NCBI GenBank assembly: GCA_021792365.1
Contig: JAJYUT010000003.1
Span: 124,001-188,000, forward strand
From: Pseudomonadota bacterium
GTDB lineage: Bacteria; Pseudomonadota; Alphaproteobacteria; Dongiales; Dongiaceae
Reading direction: 5' to 3'
DNA: 64,000 bases
The position numbers and the translations under genes are program-made. The notes beneath the pieces are model-generated. The model was not told the DNA's origin. It did no database searches and saw nothing but the letters and a program-made list of their open reading frames with translations. How positions within the stretch are numbered: position 1 is the stretch's first letter; each line of letters opens with the position of its first letter. Below, one piece after another: positions 51,701 through 59,900 of this stretch.

Positions 51701-52492
51701 CAGCCGCTGCCCGGTGGCGGTCCAGAGGCTGCCGACATGGCTCCCGGTATTCTGCGGGCCCTTGTAGAAGCGGATGCCCGATATAGTGCCGGCGACCGAG
51801 GCGCGGAACTTCACGCCCAGCTGCACAGCCGCGCTGTCCGGGTCTGTCAGCGTCTCAGGGGTTGCCGATGCGGGAAAGATCGTGGCATCGGCCGCCGCTG
51901 CCTGCACGTCGGCCGATGCGGCTTGCGTCTCCGTCGGATCCAGCGCCGTCGTTTGCGGCTCCTGCCCCGCCGCACCCGCCGGCAGCGTGCCCCCACCGCC
52001 GCCGTCCTGTAGCCTGGGCGTCTCGATGGGTGCGCCGGTAGAAGAACCCGCTTCCGGAGATGGAGTGCCGGAGGCGACCACCACTGGTGAGCGGTCGGTG
52101 GTGGACGGGTGGGGAACCACGTCGACTCTGGAACTAGGACCTTTGCCGCTGCACGTCGGAAAGACGAAGGCGTCTGAGGCGAACATGCCATTGCCTGCTG
52201 CAGGGCTGTTGGCACGCGCAATCAGAAGACCGTTGGTATGGGTCGAGGAGAAGCATCTGTTTGTGGTGGCCGTCCACAGTGTGCCTCCATGCATTCCGGC
52301 ATTCTGTGGAGCCTTGTGGAAGCGCAGGCCATCGGCGTTGGCGCGGAACTCGAGCCCCAGCCGGGCTGACCTGGTGTCCAGGACACTGGCCCCGGCAAGC
52401 ATTGTCGCGTCGGCCCACCGGCTGCAGGTTGCGATCGCTGCTGCCGGTATATCGGCCGATACGACTCGCATTTCGGCTATTCTGTTCGACAT
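48791..52492 (-). CDS. Giant type I-secreted protein: DUF4082, cadherin-like, DMFase-beta-like, Ig-like domains
   Basis: A 1233-residue protein without signal peptide, next to a type I exporter. Order: a shrunken DUF4082 copy (about 10-140, e.g. LRFHKAPQNAGMHGGTLWTATT, with some 60 residues missing); Gly/Thr-rich linker; DUF4082 (201-358); cadherin-like Big_9 repeat (VNDGGFTTTVD ... LLANDSDPDNDPL); a 490-residue domain like the C-terminus of the N,N-dimethylformamidase beta subunit (DIYRLGYYGGSGARK, VTVGHDEYWSGNQR, FFAGNDVFWKTRWE); an Ig-like Big_7 domain; a final DUF4082 (1071-1228). ATG 52492 has GGGGAG upstream. Likely an extracellular or surface protein. Enzymatic activity of the DMFase-like part is unproven. 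Confidence 0.85.
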   Translation of the reverse strand: MSNRIAEMRVVSADIPAAAIATCSRWADATMLAGASVLDTRSARLGLEFRANADGLRFHKAPQNAGMHGGTLWTATTNRCFSSTHTNGLLIARANSPAAGNGMFASDAFVFPTCSGKGPSSRVDVVPHPSTTDRSPVVVASGTPSPEAGSSTGAPIETPRLQDGGGGGTLPAGAAGQEPQTTALDPTETQAASADVQAAAADATIFPASATPETLTDPDSAAVQLGVKFRASVAGTISGIRFYKGPQNTGSHVGSLWTATGQRLATVTFANETASGWQQATFSSPVSIAAGTTYIASYHAPVGKYSVNENYFTTAVTNGPLEAPASGTSGGNGVYAYGPSTAFPTNTFNASNYWVDVVFQQSTANSSPVAVNDGGFTTTVDTTLRIATSQLLANDSDPDNDPLQVTGVTAGSGGTVTLDTTRNEAVFTPTSGHTGPANFGYSISDGRGGTSGAEVSLTVQQPASGNAIVQENAKPGSPRSEWDISGAGSSNIEGFAADMSVNRGATIDFKIRTNSTDYRIDIYRLGYYGGSGARKIATIQRTLTRAQAQPAPLTDSQTGLIDAGNWAVSASWQVPTDIPSGVFIAKLVRQDGVAGSNHIPFIVRNDGPIKSDILLQTSDTTWQAYNAWGGNSLYTGSPAGRAYKVSYNRPFITRGDNTGTSGPRDFLFDSDYPMLRWLEANGYNVSYISGIDADRLADPIRGHKVFVTVGHDEYWSGNQRTKVEQARDAGVNLAFFAGNDVFWKTRWENSIASSGTPYRTLVSYKETRANAKIDPSPAWTGTWRDPRFSPPADGGRPENGLTGTIFTVNDGSVDRITVPAEDGKMRFWRNTNIANLAPGQSTTLTANALTYEWNEDLDNGFRPAGLFRLSSTLDPSTQYLQDYGSTYGSASAQHSMTMYRASSGALVFSAGTPRWAWGLDPTHDIDQGGNNALSTDNRMKQATVNLLADMGVQAGSLQAGLVRPTASTDQTKPTSVITTPSGGESVTVGSNVTISGTATDTGGVVGGVEVSVDGGSSWHRASGRSTWTYNWTPQSSGSVTIKSRSVDDSGNLETPGSGTLVSVGGPPPVSGATIFSASATPETLTDPDSAAVQLGVKFRASVAGTISGIRFYKGPQNTGSHVGSLWTATGQRLATVTFANETASGWQQATFSSPVSIAAGTTYIASYHAPVGKYSVNENYFTTAVTNGPLEAPASGTSGGNGVYAYGPSTAFPTNTFNASNYWVDVVFNSATS
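48809..49279 (-). repeat. DUF4082 DNA repeat, copy A
   Basis: About 471 bp encoding the C-terminal DUF4082 of the first giant protein. Aligned by eye without gaps to copy B (51416-51886), offset 2607 bp, it differs at about four positions. It also matches copy C (58094-58564) in inverted orientation with roughly ten differences. Such identity, including silent sites, indicates recent duplication or ongoing gene conversion. Confidence 0.9.
51416..51886 (-). repeat. DUF4082 DNA repeat, copy B
   Basis: Internal DUF4082 of the first giant protein, direct repeat of copy A. The 2607-bp offset equals 869 codons, so recombination between A and B would delete or duplicate the intervening cadherin, DMFase-like and Ig-like domains in frame. 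Confidence 0.9.
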
Positions 52493-52544
52493 GGCGAGTA
52501 CTCCCCGACTGGGATACGAGCTCCTTTGCCGCCCGAAGAGCCGC

Positions 52545-53984
52545 TCAGGGTTCGCGCGCGCTTTCCTCGATGCCACGAATCAGTGGATACAGCAGATAAG
52601 ACAGGACGGTTCGACGGCCCGCCAATATCTCTGCTTGCAAGGTTATGCCGGGCAACATCTCGAAACCCTTCGGCACGTCGCGCAGCCGTACGTCAGTCAG
52701 ATCCACGCGCGCCCGATAGAAGGGTGGCCGATAATCTTTCTCATCACTCGAAGCGAAGCTGTCGCCGCTCAGCATCCGGATTTCGCCGTAGGCGGTTCCG
52801 TGCTTCTGGAATGGGAGAGCGTCGAATTTTATACGCACAGTCTGGCCCACCGCCACGTGCGCGACGTCAACCGCGCTCACCTGCACCTCAGCTTCAAGCG
52901 GCTCATTCAACGGAACCAGCGTGAACAGGGGCTCGGCCTCGCGGAGCACGGAGCCATTTGAGCGCTGCGCTACGTCGAGGATGATGGCATCAGTGGGCGC
53001 GGTCAGCTCCACTTGTCTTTTTCGGAACTCCGCTTTGACGAGATCCTCAGCAACGCGGTCCAGCTCTACCCGGCTCTCGGCAAGTTCCTCCAGGGCCGCC
53101 CGGTTGAACTCCCGGAGGAACGATTCCCGCTCCGCCTTCTGGGCCTCGACCTTGTGGAACAGCCCCACCTCCTGCTCGCGAAGATGGTTCATTTCGCCTT
53201 GAACCTCCAGGCGCATGCTCCGCGCCTCCAGCAGGTTCAATCGCGAGCCTGTTTGTTTCGCAAGCAGTTGTGCGCGCATGCTCTCGACCTCGGTCAAGAC
53301 AACAAGGCGCTCCGACAGGGACTTCATGTCCGCGGCGTTGGTCGCGAGCGTCGCCTCGAGGTGCGCGATCTCCCGATCATAGCGCTCGAGTTGCGCTCGG
53401 CGTAGCGAGCGGCGCTCCTGGAGGATAGCAGACTCGAGCGCTTGCGCCGCGCTGTCGACCGGAGGTGCATAATCCCTGTCGTCGAGTTCTGCCATCAGCC
53501 TTTCGATACGGGCAGTCAGAGCGGTCTTGCGAGTCCGGAGCTGGTCGACATCGGCGCTGGATACCGTCGGGTCCAGGCTCGCCAGCCGCGTGCCCGCCCT
53601 CACCACCATTCCGGGCTTCACGTCGATGCTGCGGACCAGCGAGATTTCCAGGGGCTGTATGACCAGGTTCGGTGCGCGGGTCGTCAATTTGCCGTTCGCG
53701 GAAACCACCTGCTCCACCTCGGCTACGGAAGCCCAGATGATTGCTGCCGTCACCAGTGACATGACGGCGTAGAGCACCCATCTCGCCGCAGCCGGAGGTG
53801 GACGTTCCTCGACTTCCAGGGCATCGGGCTGAAAGGCTACCAGGAATGGAGGACGACGAGAGCGAACGTGCGGCAGAGTTACAACCGCACCGGTGGCGAC
53901 ATCCCTGCTTCGCTTTGGAACATCCGCGCGGGGCTCGCCAGCTAACGCCCTGGCTTCCGCATGGGGCTGCAGGTCGCCACTCAT
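52545..53984 (-). CDS. Type I secretion periplasmic adaptor (HlyD/LapC family)
   Basis: A 479-residue membrane-fusion protein. A cytoplasmic N-terminus of about 75 residues precedes one transmembrane helix (WVLYAVMSLVTAAIIWASVAEVEQVVSANGKL), a biotinyl-lipoyl half (IQPLEISLVRSIDVKPGMVVRAGTRLASLDPT), a long coiled-coil hairpin (about 150-300) and the C-terminal beta barrel (SADVAHV..., VGQTVRIKFDALPFQKHGTAYGEI). ATG 53984 overlaps the exporter stop (ATGA). It links the inner-membrane ABC exporter to an outer-membrane TolC-type channel, which is not in this window. Confidence 0.92.
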   Translation of the reverse strand: MSGDLQPHAEARALAGEPRADVPKRSRDVATGAVVTLPHVRSRRPPFLVAFQPDALEVEERPPPAAARWVLYAVMSLVTAAIIWASVAEVEQVVSANGKLTTRAPNLVIQPLEISLVRSIDVKPGMVVRAGTRLASLDPTVSSADVDQLRTRKTALTARIERLMAELDDRDYAPPVDSAAQALESAILQERRSLRRAQLERYDREIAHLEATLATNAADMKSLSERLVVLTEVESMRAQLLAKQTGSRLNLLEARSMRLEVQGEMNHLREQEVGLFHKVEAQKAERESFLREFNRAALEELAESRVELDRVAEDLVKAEFRKRQVELTAPTDAIILDVAQRSNGSVLREAEPLFTLVPLNEPLEAEVQVSAVDVAHVAVGQTVRIKFDALPFQKHGTAYGEIRMLSGDSFASSDEKDYRPPFYRARVDLTDVRLRDVPKGFEMLPGITLQAEILAGRRTVLSYLLYPLIRGIEESAREP

Positions 53985-56152
53985 ACCACGCTCCGGGTCT
54001 GCTGATGCCACAGATGTCGATACGCCGCGCACCCGGCCAGGAGCTCGCGGTGCTTGCCCATCCCGACAATGGTTCCGCGGTCCAGCATCAGGATATTGTC
54101 CGCTTCGGCCAGCGAGGTCAGGCGGTGCGAGACAATGATGACCGTACGGCTGCGGGCCATGCGTCGAAGATTCTGACGGATGATGAACTCGCTATCCGGA
54201 TCGAGCGCGCTGGTTGCCTCGTCGAGGATCAGCAGCTTCGGGTTGGTGATGAGCGCACGGGCGATGGCCAGCCGCTGCCTCTGGCCGCCGGAGAGGTTCT
54301 CACCTTTCTCCTCCAGATGCGTATCAAACCCACGGGGTAGACGTTCAATGAACTCGTCAGCGCCGGCTAGACGTGCTGCGGCGACAACCTCCTCGAAGCT
54401 TGCTCCTGGTTTTGGAGCGGCAATGTTCTCCCGGACGGTGCCGCGAAACAGGAAGCTGTCCTGTAGGACGATGCTGGTGTTGCGGCGGAGGTGGACGAGA
54501 TCGATCTCCCGCAGATCCATGCCGTCCAGGCGGACCACACCATCCTGCACAAAGTAGAGGCCCTGGATCAGCCGGGTAATTGTGGTCTTGCCGGACCCGC
54601 TGCGCCCGACAATCCCGAACACACCCCCTTCCGGCACTTCGAACGACAGATTGCGGAGTACCGCCGTCGAAGCGGCGGAGTAGCGGAAGGTGACATCCTT
54701 GAACTCCAAATCACCCTTGATCGGCAATTGAATCCCGCGCGTGCGCCCATCGCGCTCGGGCCGGCGGTTCATCACCTCGCCCAGCATCCGTACCGAGAGC
54801 GCCACCTCCTGATACTCATGCACCATGGTGACGATCTGGACCAATGGACCCGACACGCGGGCGGCCAGCATGTTGAACGCGATCAAGGCTCCAACTGTCA
54901 GCGCATCGCCGAAGACCTGCAGCGTGCCGAATGCGATGATGGCGACCATCATCAGCTTCTCCAGAAATCCGATGGCTGCCTGGGCGAAGCTGGACAGCTT
55001 CTCGACTGCGAAGCGCGCCTCCACGCCGGCGGCGGATCGATCGTCCCACTGGCGGCATTGCACCGGCTCCATCGCAATGGATTTGATCGTCCGCATGCCA
55101 TGGATGCTTTCGACCAACAGCTGCTGGCGCTGGGCCTCCGCTTCGTAGAGCGTGCGCAGGCGACGCTGGTAGGGGCCGACAAGGAGCATCACCGCGAGGG
55201 CGATCAGCACCGTGAACAACCCCACGATGAGCGAGAGCGTCACGCTGTACAGGAGCAGAACGGGAATGAAAACGAGCAGCGAAAAGGCGTCCAGGAGCGT
55301 CAGAAACAGCCGCCCAGTCAGGAACTCGCGAATGCGCGACCCCTGTTGCATGTGCTTGACGATGACGCCGGCCGGCGCCCCTTCGAAATAGTCGATAGGC
55401 AGGTTGAGCAGGTGGGAGAAGGTTCGTGTCGATACCCGGATGTCGATGCGGTTCGTGGTGTAGAGCAGCAGGTACCGGCGCAGGAAGTTGAAGACGGCAT
55501 CAAACACCAGGGCCAGGGTCACGCCCACCGTCAGGACTACAAGCGTCGCATAGGCTTGGTGCAACAACACCTTGTCGATCACGATCTGAACGAAGATCGG
55601 GACTGCAAGGCCGAGGAGGTACAGGAAGATCGCTGCCACCGCCACGTCGATCAGGAGACGGCGCTGGCGGACGAGTTCGGGGTAGAACCAGCGTAAACCA
55701 AACGGCTGGTCTGCGTTCGTGCTGCGGTTGGCCCGCTTTACGAGCAAGCATCTCCCGTCCCACCGCTGGGCGAGCTGCTCACCTTGAACGACGAAGGGAT
55801 CTCCGGTCAGCGCCATGGGATCGCGGACCAGCACCTCAATGCCGTTCTCGCCCTCGCGCCGATCCAACAGGACTACCCAGTTCCCGTTCCTCAGGTGAGC
55901 CATGATTGGAAAGGCGCCGCCGATCTTGCCCAGATCGCGCCGCCTCAACCGTGTCAGGCGGGAACGGAGACCAAGCTCTCGGGCAATCCGTAGCAGCCGC
56001 TCGGGTGGAACGCCGTCGTTTCCGACCGCATAATCGTGTGCCATGCGCCCCGCGGATGTGTCGATTCCATGATGGCGCGCGAGCATCGAGAGGCATTCCA
56101 GCCCACTGCTGCCGCTGTCTTCAATTGCCGTAGCTGTCGCCAGGATGGACAT
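53981..56152 (-). CDS. Type I secretion ABC exporter with inactive C39-like domain
   Basis: A 723-residue HlyB/LapB-type exporter. An N-terminal C39-like domain (1-130) is followed by six spans (from about 165: LLIDVAVAAIFLYLLGLAVPIFVQIVIDKVL) and an ATPase: Walker A GRSGSGKTT, Q-loop VLQDSFLFRGTV, signature [15 protein letters not shown], Walker B LLILDEATSALD, switch His in IVSHRLTSL. In the peptidase-like domain the catalytic cysteine position is Ser16 (SSGLECL) and the histidine is Trp92 (GNWVVLL), so it cannot cleave double-glycine leaders and probably docks RTX-type substrates. Flanked by adaptor and giant-substrate genes. Confidence 0.93.
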   Translation of the reverse strand: MSILATATAIEDSGSSGLECLSMLARHHGIDTSAGRMAHDYAVGNDGVPPERLLRIARELGLRSRLTRLRRRDLGKIGGAFPIMAHLRNGNWVVLLDRREGENGIEVLVRDPMALTGDPFVVQGEQLAQRWDGRCLLVKRANRSTNADQPFGLRWFYPELVRQRRLLIDVAVAAIFLYLLGLAVPIFVQIVIDKVLLHQAYATLVVLTVGVTLALVFDAVFNFLRRYLLLYTTNRIDIRVSTRTFSHLLNLPIDYFEGAPAGVIVKHMQQGSRIREFLTGRLFLTLLDAFSLLVFIPVLLLYSVTLSLIVGLFTVLIALAVMLLVGPYQRRLRTLYEAEAQRQQLLVESIHGMRTIKSIAMEPVQCRQWDDRSAAGVEARFAVEKLSSFAQAAIGFLEKLMMVAIIAFGTLQVFGDALTVGALIAFNMLAARVSGPLVQIVTMVHEYQEVALSVRMLGEVMNRRPERDGRTRGIQLPIKGDLEFKDVTFRYSAASTAVLRNLSFEVPEGGVFGIVGRSGSGKTTITRLIQGLYFVQDGVVRLDGMDLREIDLVHLRRNTSIVLQDSFLFRGTVRENIAAPKPGASFEEVVAAARLAGADEFIERLPRGFDTHLEEKGENLSGGQRQRLAIARALITNPKLLILDEATSALDPDSEFIIRQNLRRMARSRTVIIVSHRLTSLAEADNILMLDRGTIVGMGKHRELLAGCAAYRHLWHQQTRSVV

Positions 56153-56186
56153 TGGCCGCGACTTCCATGGCAGCTATCGGACTAGC

Positions 56187-56474
56187 TCACTGGAAGTTCG
56201 GAGATGGCGGTCGGTTGGTGACAGGACCCTGCACTGGAGGGGCCGCAATCCGCGTAACCGAGCCTTTATCCACCAGTTCCTTGGCTACCTTTTGCATGAG
56301 ATCGAAGGCGTTCATGAAGGCATCGACCGGCATTATTATCCGTTGCTTGAAGGCGAGTTGCGACTCGCCGGCGGCGTTTTTTTCCGTCGTCGAGAGGCTT
56401 ACCAAGTCAAGTCTCACCGTGGAGCCAGTGATGGTGATTTCGCCGAGACCATCAGCAAACACTTCGTCGGCCAT
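56187..56474 (-). CDS. Small conserved protein of the type I secretion locus
   Basis: A 95-residue soluble protein without signal peptide or membrane segment: ITITGSTVRLDLVSLSTTEK and FKQRIIMPVDAFMNAFDLMQKVAKELVDKG look like a compact alpha/beta protein. It is 34 bp upstream of the exporter and on the same strand, so likely the first gene of the secretion operon. Proteins of this size and style occur beside LapB-type exporters in alphaproteobacteria from my recollection, but no function is known to me. A cytoplasmic accessory or substrate-handling role is inference. Confidence 0.7.
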   Translation of the reverse strand: MADEVFADGLGEITITGSTVRLDLVSLSTTEKNAAGESQLAFKQRIIMPVDAFMNAFDLMQKVAKELVDKGSVTRIAAPPVQGPVTNRPPSPNFQ

Positions 56475-56913
56475 GGCTTGTTTTCCCTATTTCTGGACTC
56501 GGCGAAGGCGTGCCGGCCTTAGTATTGCTCTGACCTATCCCTGGAACTCGGCGAACGCATGCCGGTCTTCCGGAGCTTGATCGTCGCATGGCGCGGTCGC
56601 AGCGAACAATTCCGTCAATGGTTTATGAGGCTGCGTTCTTGTCACCCTCGACCAGAGGAGATGTACTTCATTTGACTTAATCGGATACGCATTCGAGGCA
56701 CATGAGACGAGAAAGGTGGCATTGACCTATAGAGCGTTTGACTAGCGCAGAAACTGGCTTTGATCGGTTTGCGCCAGTCAAGTTCATCAGAAAGGCCAGG
56801 TTGTCCCTTCCAAGTAAACTGCCGTACGTGTTCGCAATGAGTTCATGACTCGACTCATGGCCGCGGCAAATCAGCGAACGTCATGACCGCGGCCAACCAG
56901 CTGAGCGTGCCAG
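56475..56913. other. Intergenic region between divergent secretion operon and second giant gene, with degenerate direct repeat
   Basis: These 439 bp hold no convincing gene. A 28-bp segment CTGGACTCGGCGAAGGCGTG... at 56493-56520 recurs with about five changes at 56541-56569, giving a degenerate direct repeat. The stretch 56640-56830 is less GC-rich than its surroundings and is the likely divergent promoter zone. An ATG at 56883 opens a 42-codon frame (MTAANQLSVPDGREVEG...) that stops at about 57011 and is out of frame with the giant gene. Confidence 0.5.
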
Positions 56914-59900
56914 ATGGACGTGAGGTTGAGGGTCCCGCTCCGTACTCCTGCACCTTGGGCTTGGCGAGGGGCCGACACGCAGGCTTTACGCTTGCATTCG
57001 CCTGGCCTTGACGCCGAGCAACGACGCCTTCCGCCGTGGCGCTTCCAGTGGTGCATTTCGCGCGCGGGCGGTGAAGGTAGAGCTTCTCGCGCCAATGCCC
57101 AGAGATTAGGCCTTCCGCTGCGGCGCTTCCGGCGCTGCACTCCGGACGCGAATGGCGGCGACAGACCTTTGAACTCGGCCCAAACAACCGTCACGGCCAC
57201 AGCGGGCGGCGGCGATACTGCTTTGAGCTCGAGCCAGGCAGCCACCGCGGCGCCGCTAGCCGCTCCGGCGGTCGGTCCGAATGAACAATCACTTGGGCGC
57301 GTGCGGGCCGGGACGAGCAAGCCCGATAGCCTGGAAGGCACCGACGGAAAGGACAAGCTCGAAGGTCGCGGCGGCAAGGATTTGCTCTCCGGCAAGGCGG
57401 GAGATGACGACCTGGCGGGCGGCCAGGAGGACGATGACCTGGACGGTGGCGGCGGATTCGACACCGCCTTCTTCAGCGGATCGGTGCTGGACTACACGAT
57501 TGTGCGCCGCGGCGAGGGATCAGCGAGCGTCGCGGATAAGAAACAGGGCCGCGATGGGGCAGACGCCGTCCGGGGCGTGGAGCAGCTGGCGTTCCATGAC
57601 CGCACTGTCTACCTGCAAGCGGGCGTGAACAATGCCCCCATTGGCCGCCCGGACGCATTCACGGTCCGCTATAACCAGGAGCTGCGGATCCCCGCAAGGC
57701 GGCTGGTGGCCAACGACATCGACTTCGATGGCGACGCGCTGACCATCACCAAAGTCAAGCGCGTGGTTCTGAATAAAGGCATCGTCATCTATCGGCCCCC
57801 GACGGAGATCCAATGGGCGCTGGCCGAAGGGAACAGGATCCAGCACTCATTCACCTACGAGGCGTCTGACGGGAAGGGTGGGTTCACCACTCAGGTGGCG
57901 ATGGTCACGATCCTGGGACCCGGCGCATCGGGGTCCCCGGATCCGGAAGCCGGAAATCCCAGCGGCCCACCTGTCAAGACGACGCCCCAGGAAGGCGGGG
58001 GTGGGAGTACCACGCTGCCGACATCGGGGCAGCAGGCGCAAACGACGGCCGTGACTCCGACGGAGACACTGGCCGTGACGGCCGATACGAGTTCCACGAT
58101 CTTCTCCGCATCGGCAACCCCTGAGACGCTGACGGACCCGGACAGCGCGGCTGTGCAGCTGGGCGTGAAGTTCCGCGCCTCGGTCGCCGGCACTATATCG
58201 GGCATCCGCTTCTACAAGGGCCCCCAGAATACCGGGAGCCATGTCGGCAGCCTCTGGACCGCCACCGGGCAGCGGCTGGCCACGGTCACCTTCACCAACG
58301 AGACCGCCAGCGGATGGCAGCAGGCCACCTTCTCATCGCCGGTCTCCATTGCTGCGGGGACGACGTACATTGCCTCCTACCATGCACCGGTCGGGAAGTA
58401 TTCGGTCAACGAGAACTACTTTACGACCGCGGTGACCAACGGGCCGCTTGAGGCACCGGCGAGCGGCACCTCAGGGGGCAACGGCGTCTATGCGTATGGC
58501 CCCTCCACCGCCTTCCCGACCAACACCTTCAACGCATCAAACTACTGGGTCGACGTGGTTTTCCAGCCCACCGCCACCGGGCCGAACGCTTCCCCAATCG
58601 CCAATCCCGACACAGCCACCACCAACGAAAGCACGCCGATCACCATCAACGTGCTGGCGAACGATAGCGATCCCGACAACGACCCGCTAACAGTGACCAG
58701 CCTTGACCTGACCGGCACCCAGGGCGCTGTAACGGTGAACACCAACAATACGATCTCCTACGATCCCTCCGCCTTTCGGGCCCTGGCTGCCGGGCAGAGC
58801 GCGACGGACACCTTCCGCTACAATGTCAGTGATGGTCGCGGCGGAACCGCTGCGGCGGCCGTAACCGTCACCGTCAACGGCCAGGACAACGCCTTCAACA
58901 AGATCTCTTTGGAGAACGCGCGCCCGGGTAACCCGCAGAGCGAGTGGGGCATCAATGGCAACGGAGACCCGAGCATCGAGGGCTTCGCGACCGACATGAG
59001 CGTCAATGTCGGAGGCACGGTCAAGTTCAAGATCAACACCGCGGCCAGCGACTACCGGCTCGATATTTATCGCTTCGGTTACTACGGCGGGCTCGGTGCC
59101 CGCAAAGTGGCTACGGTGCAGCCCAGCGTGACTGGGCAACGTCAGCCGGCACCTCTGACCGATCCGGCGACGGGGCTCGTGGACGCGGGTAATTGGGCCG
59201 AATCAGCGTCCTGGACCGTGCCCGCGGACGCAACCTCCGGGGTCTACTTCGCAAAGCTGGTGCGCGAGGACGGTGTTGCGGGGAGCAACCACATCTACTT
59301 CGTCGTCCGGGACGACAACCGCCGCTCGGACCTCGTTTTCCAGACCGCCGATACGACTTGGCAGGCCTACAACACCTGGGGAGGCAACAGCTTCTACACC
59401 GGGTCGCCCGACGGCCGAGCCTACAAGGTCAGCTACAACCGGCCGTTTGGCAGCGCGGGTCACAGTGTCAATCGTCCCGTACTCGACGCCGAGTACCCGA
59501 TGATCCGGTGGCTCGAGGCCAACGGTTACGATGTGAGCTACATCTCTGGGGTCGATACGGATCGCGCCGGCGCCGAGTTGCTGGAGCACAAAGCCTTCCT
59601 GTCGGTCGGCCACGACGAGTACTGGACCGGCCGGCAGCGCGCCAATGTCGAAGCTGCTCGCGATGCCGGCGTCAATCTGGCCTTCTTCAGCGGCAACGAA
59701 ATCTACTGGAAGTCCCGCTGGGAGGACAGCATCGCTGGCTCCAACCAGCCCTACCGGACATTCGTCACTTACAAAGAGACTTGGGCCAACGCCAAGATCG
59801 ATCCATCTCCGGAATGGACCGGCACGTGGCGCGATCCCCGCTTCAGCCCGCCAAGCGACGGCGGCCAGCCGGAAAACCGGGTGACTGGAACAATCTTCAC

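Noticed and set aside
54491-55696. 401-codon forward frame antisense to the exporter
   Set aside because: Shadow of the ABC exporter; His/Asp/Arg-rich composition typical of antisense frames.
48809-58564. A dedicated invertible DNA switch
   Set aside because: No recombinase gene or short crossover sites were seen; any rearrangement would rely on homologous recombination between the long repeats.
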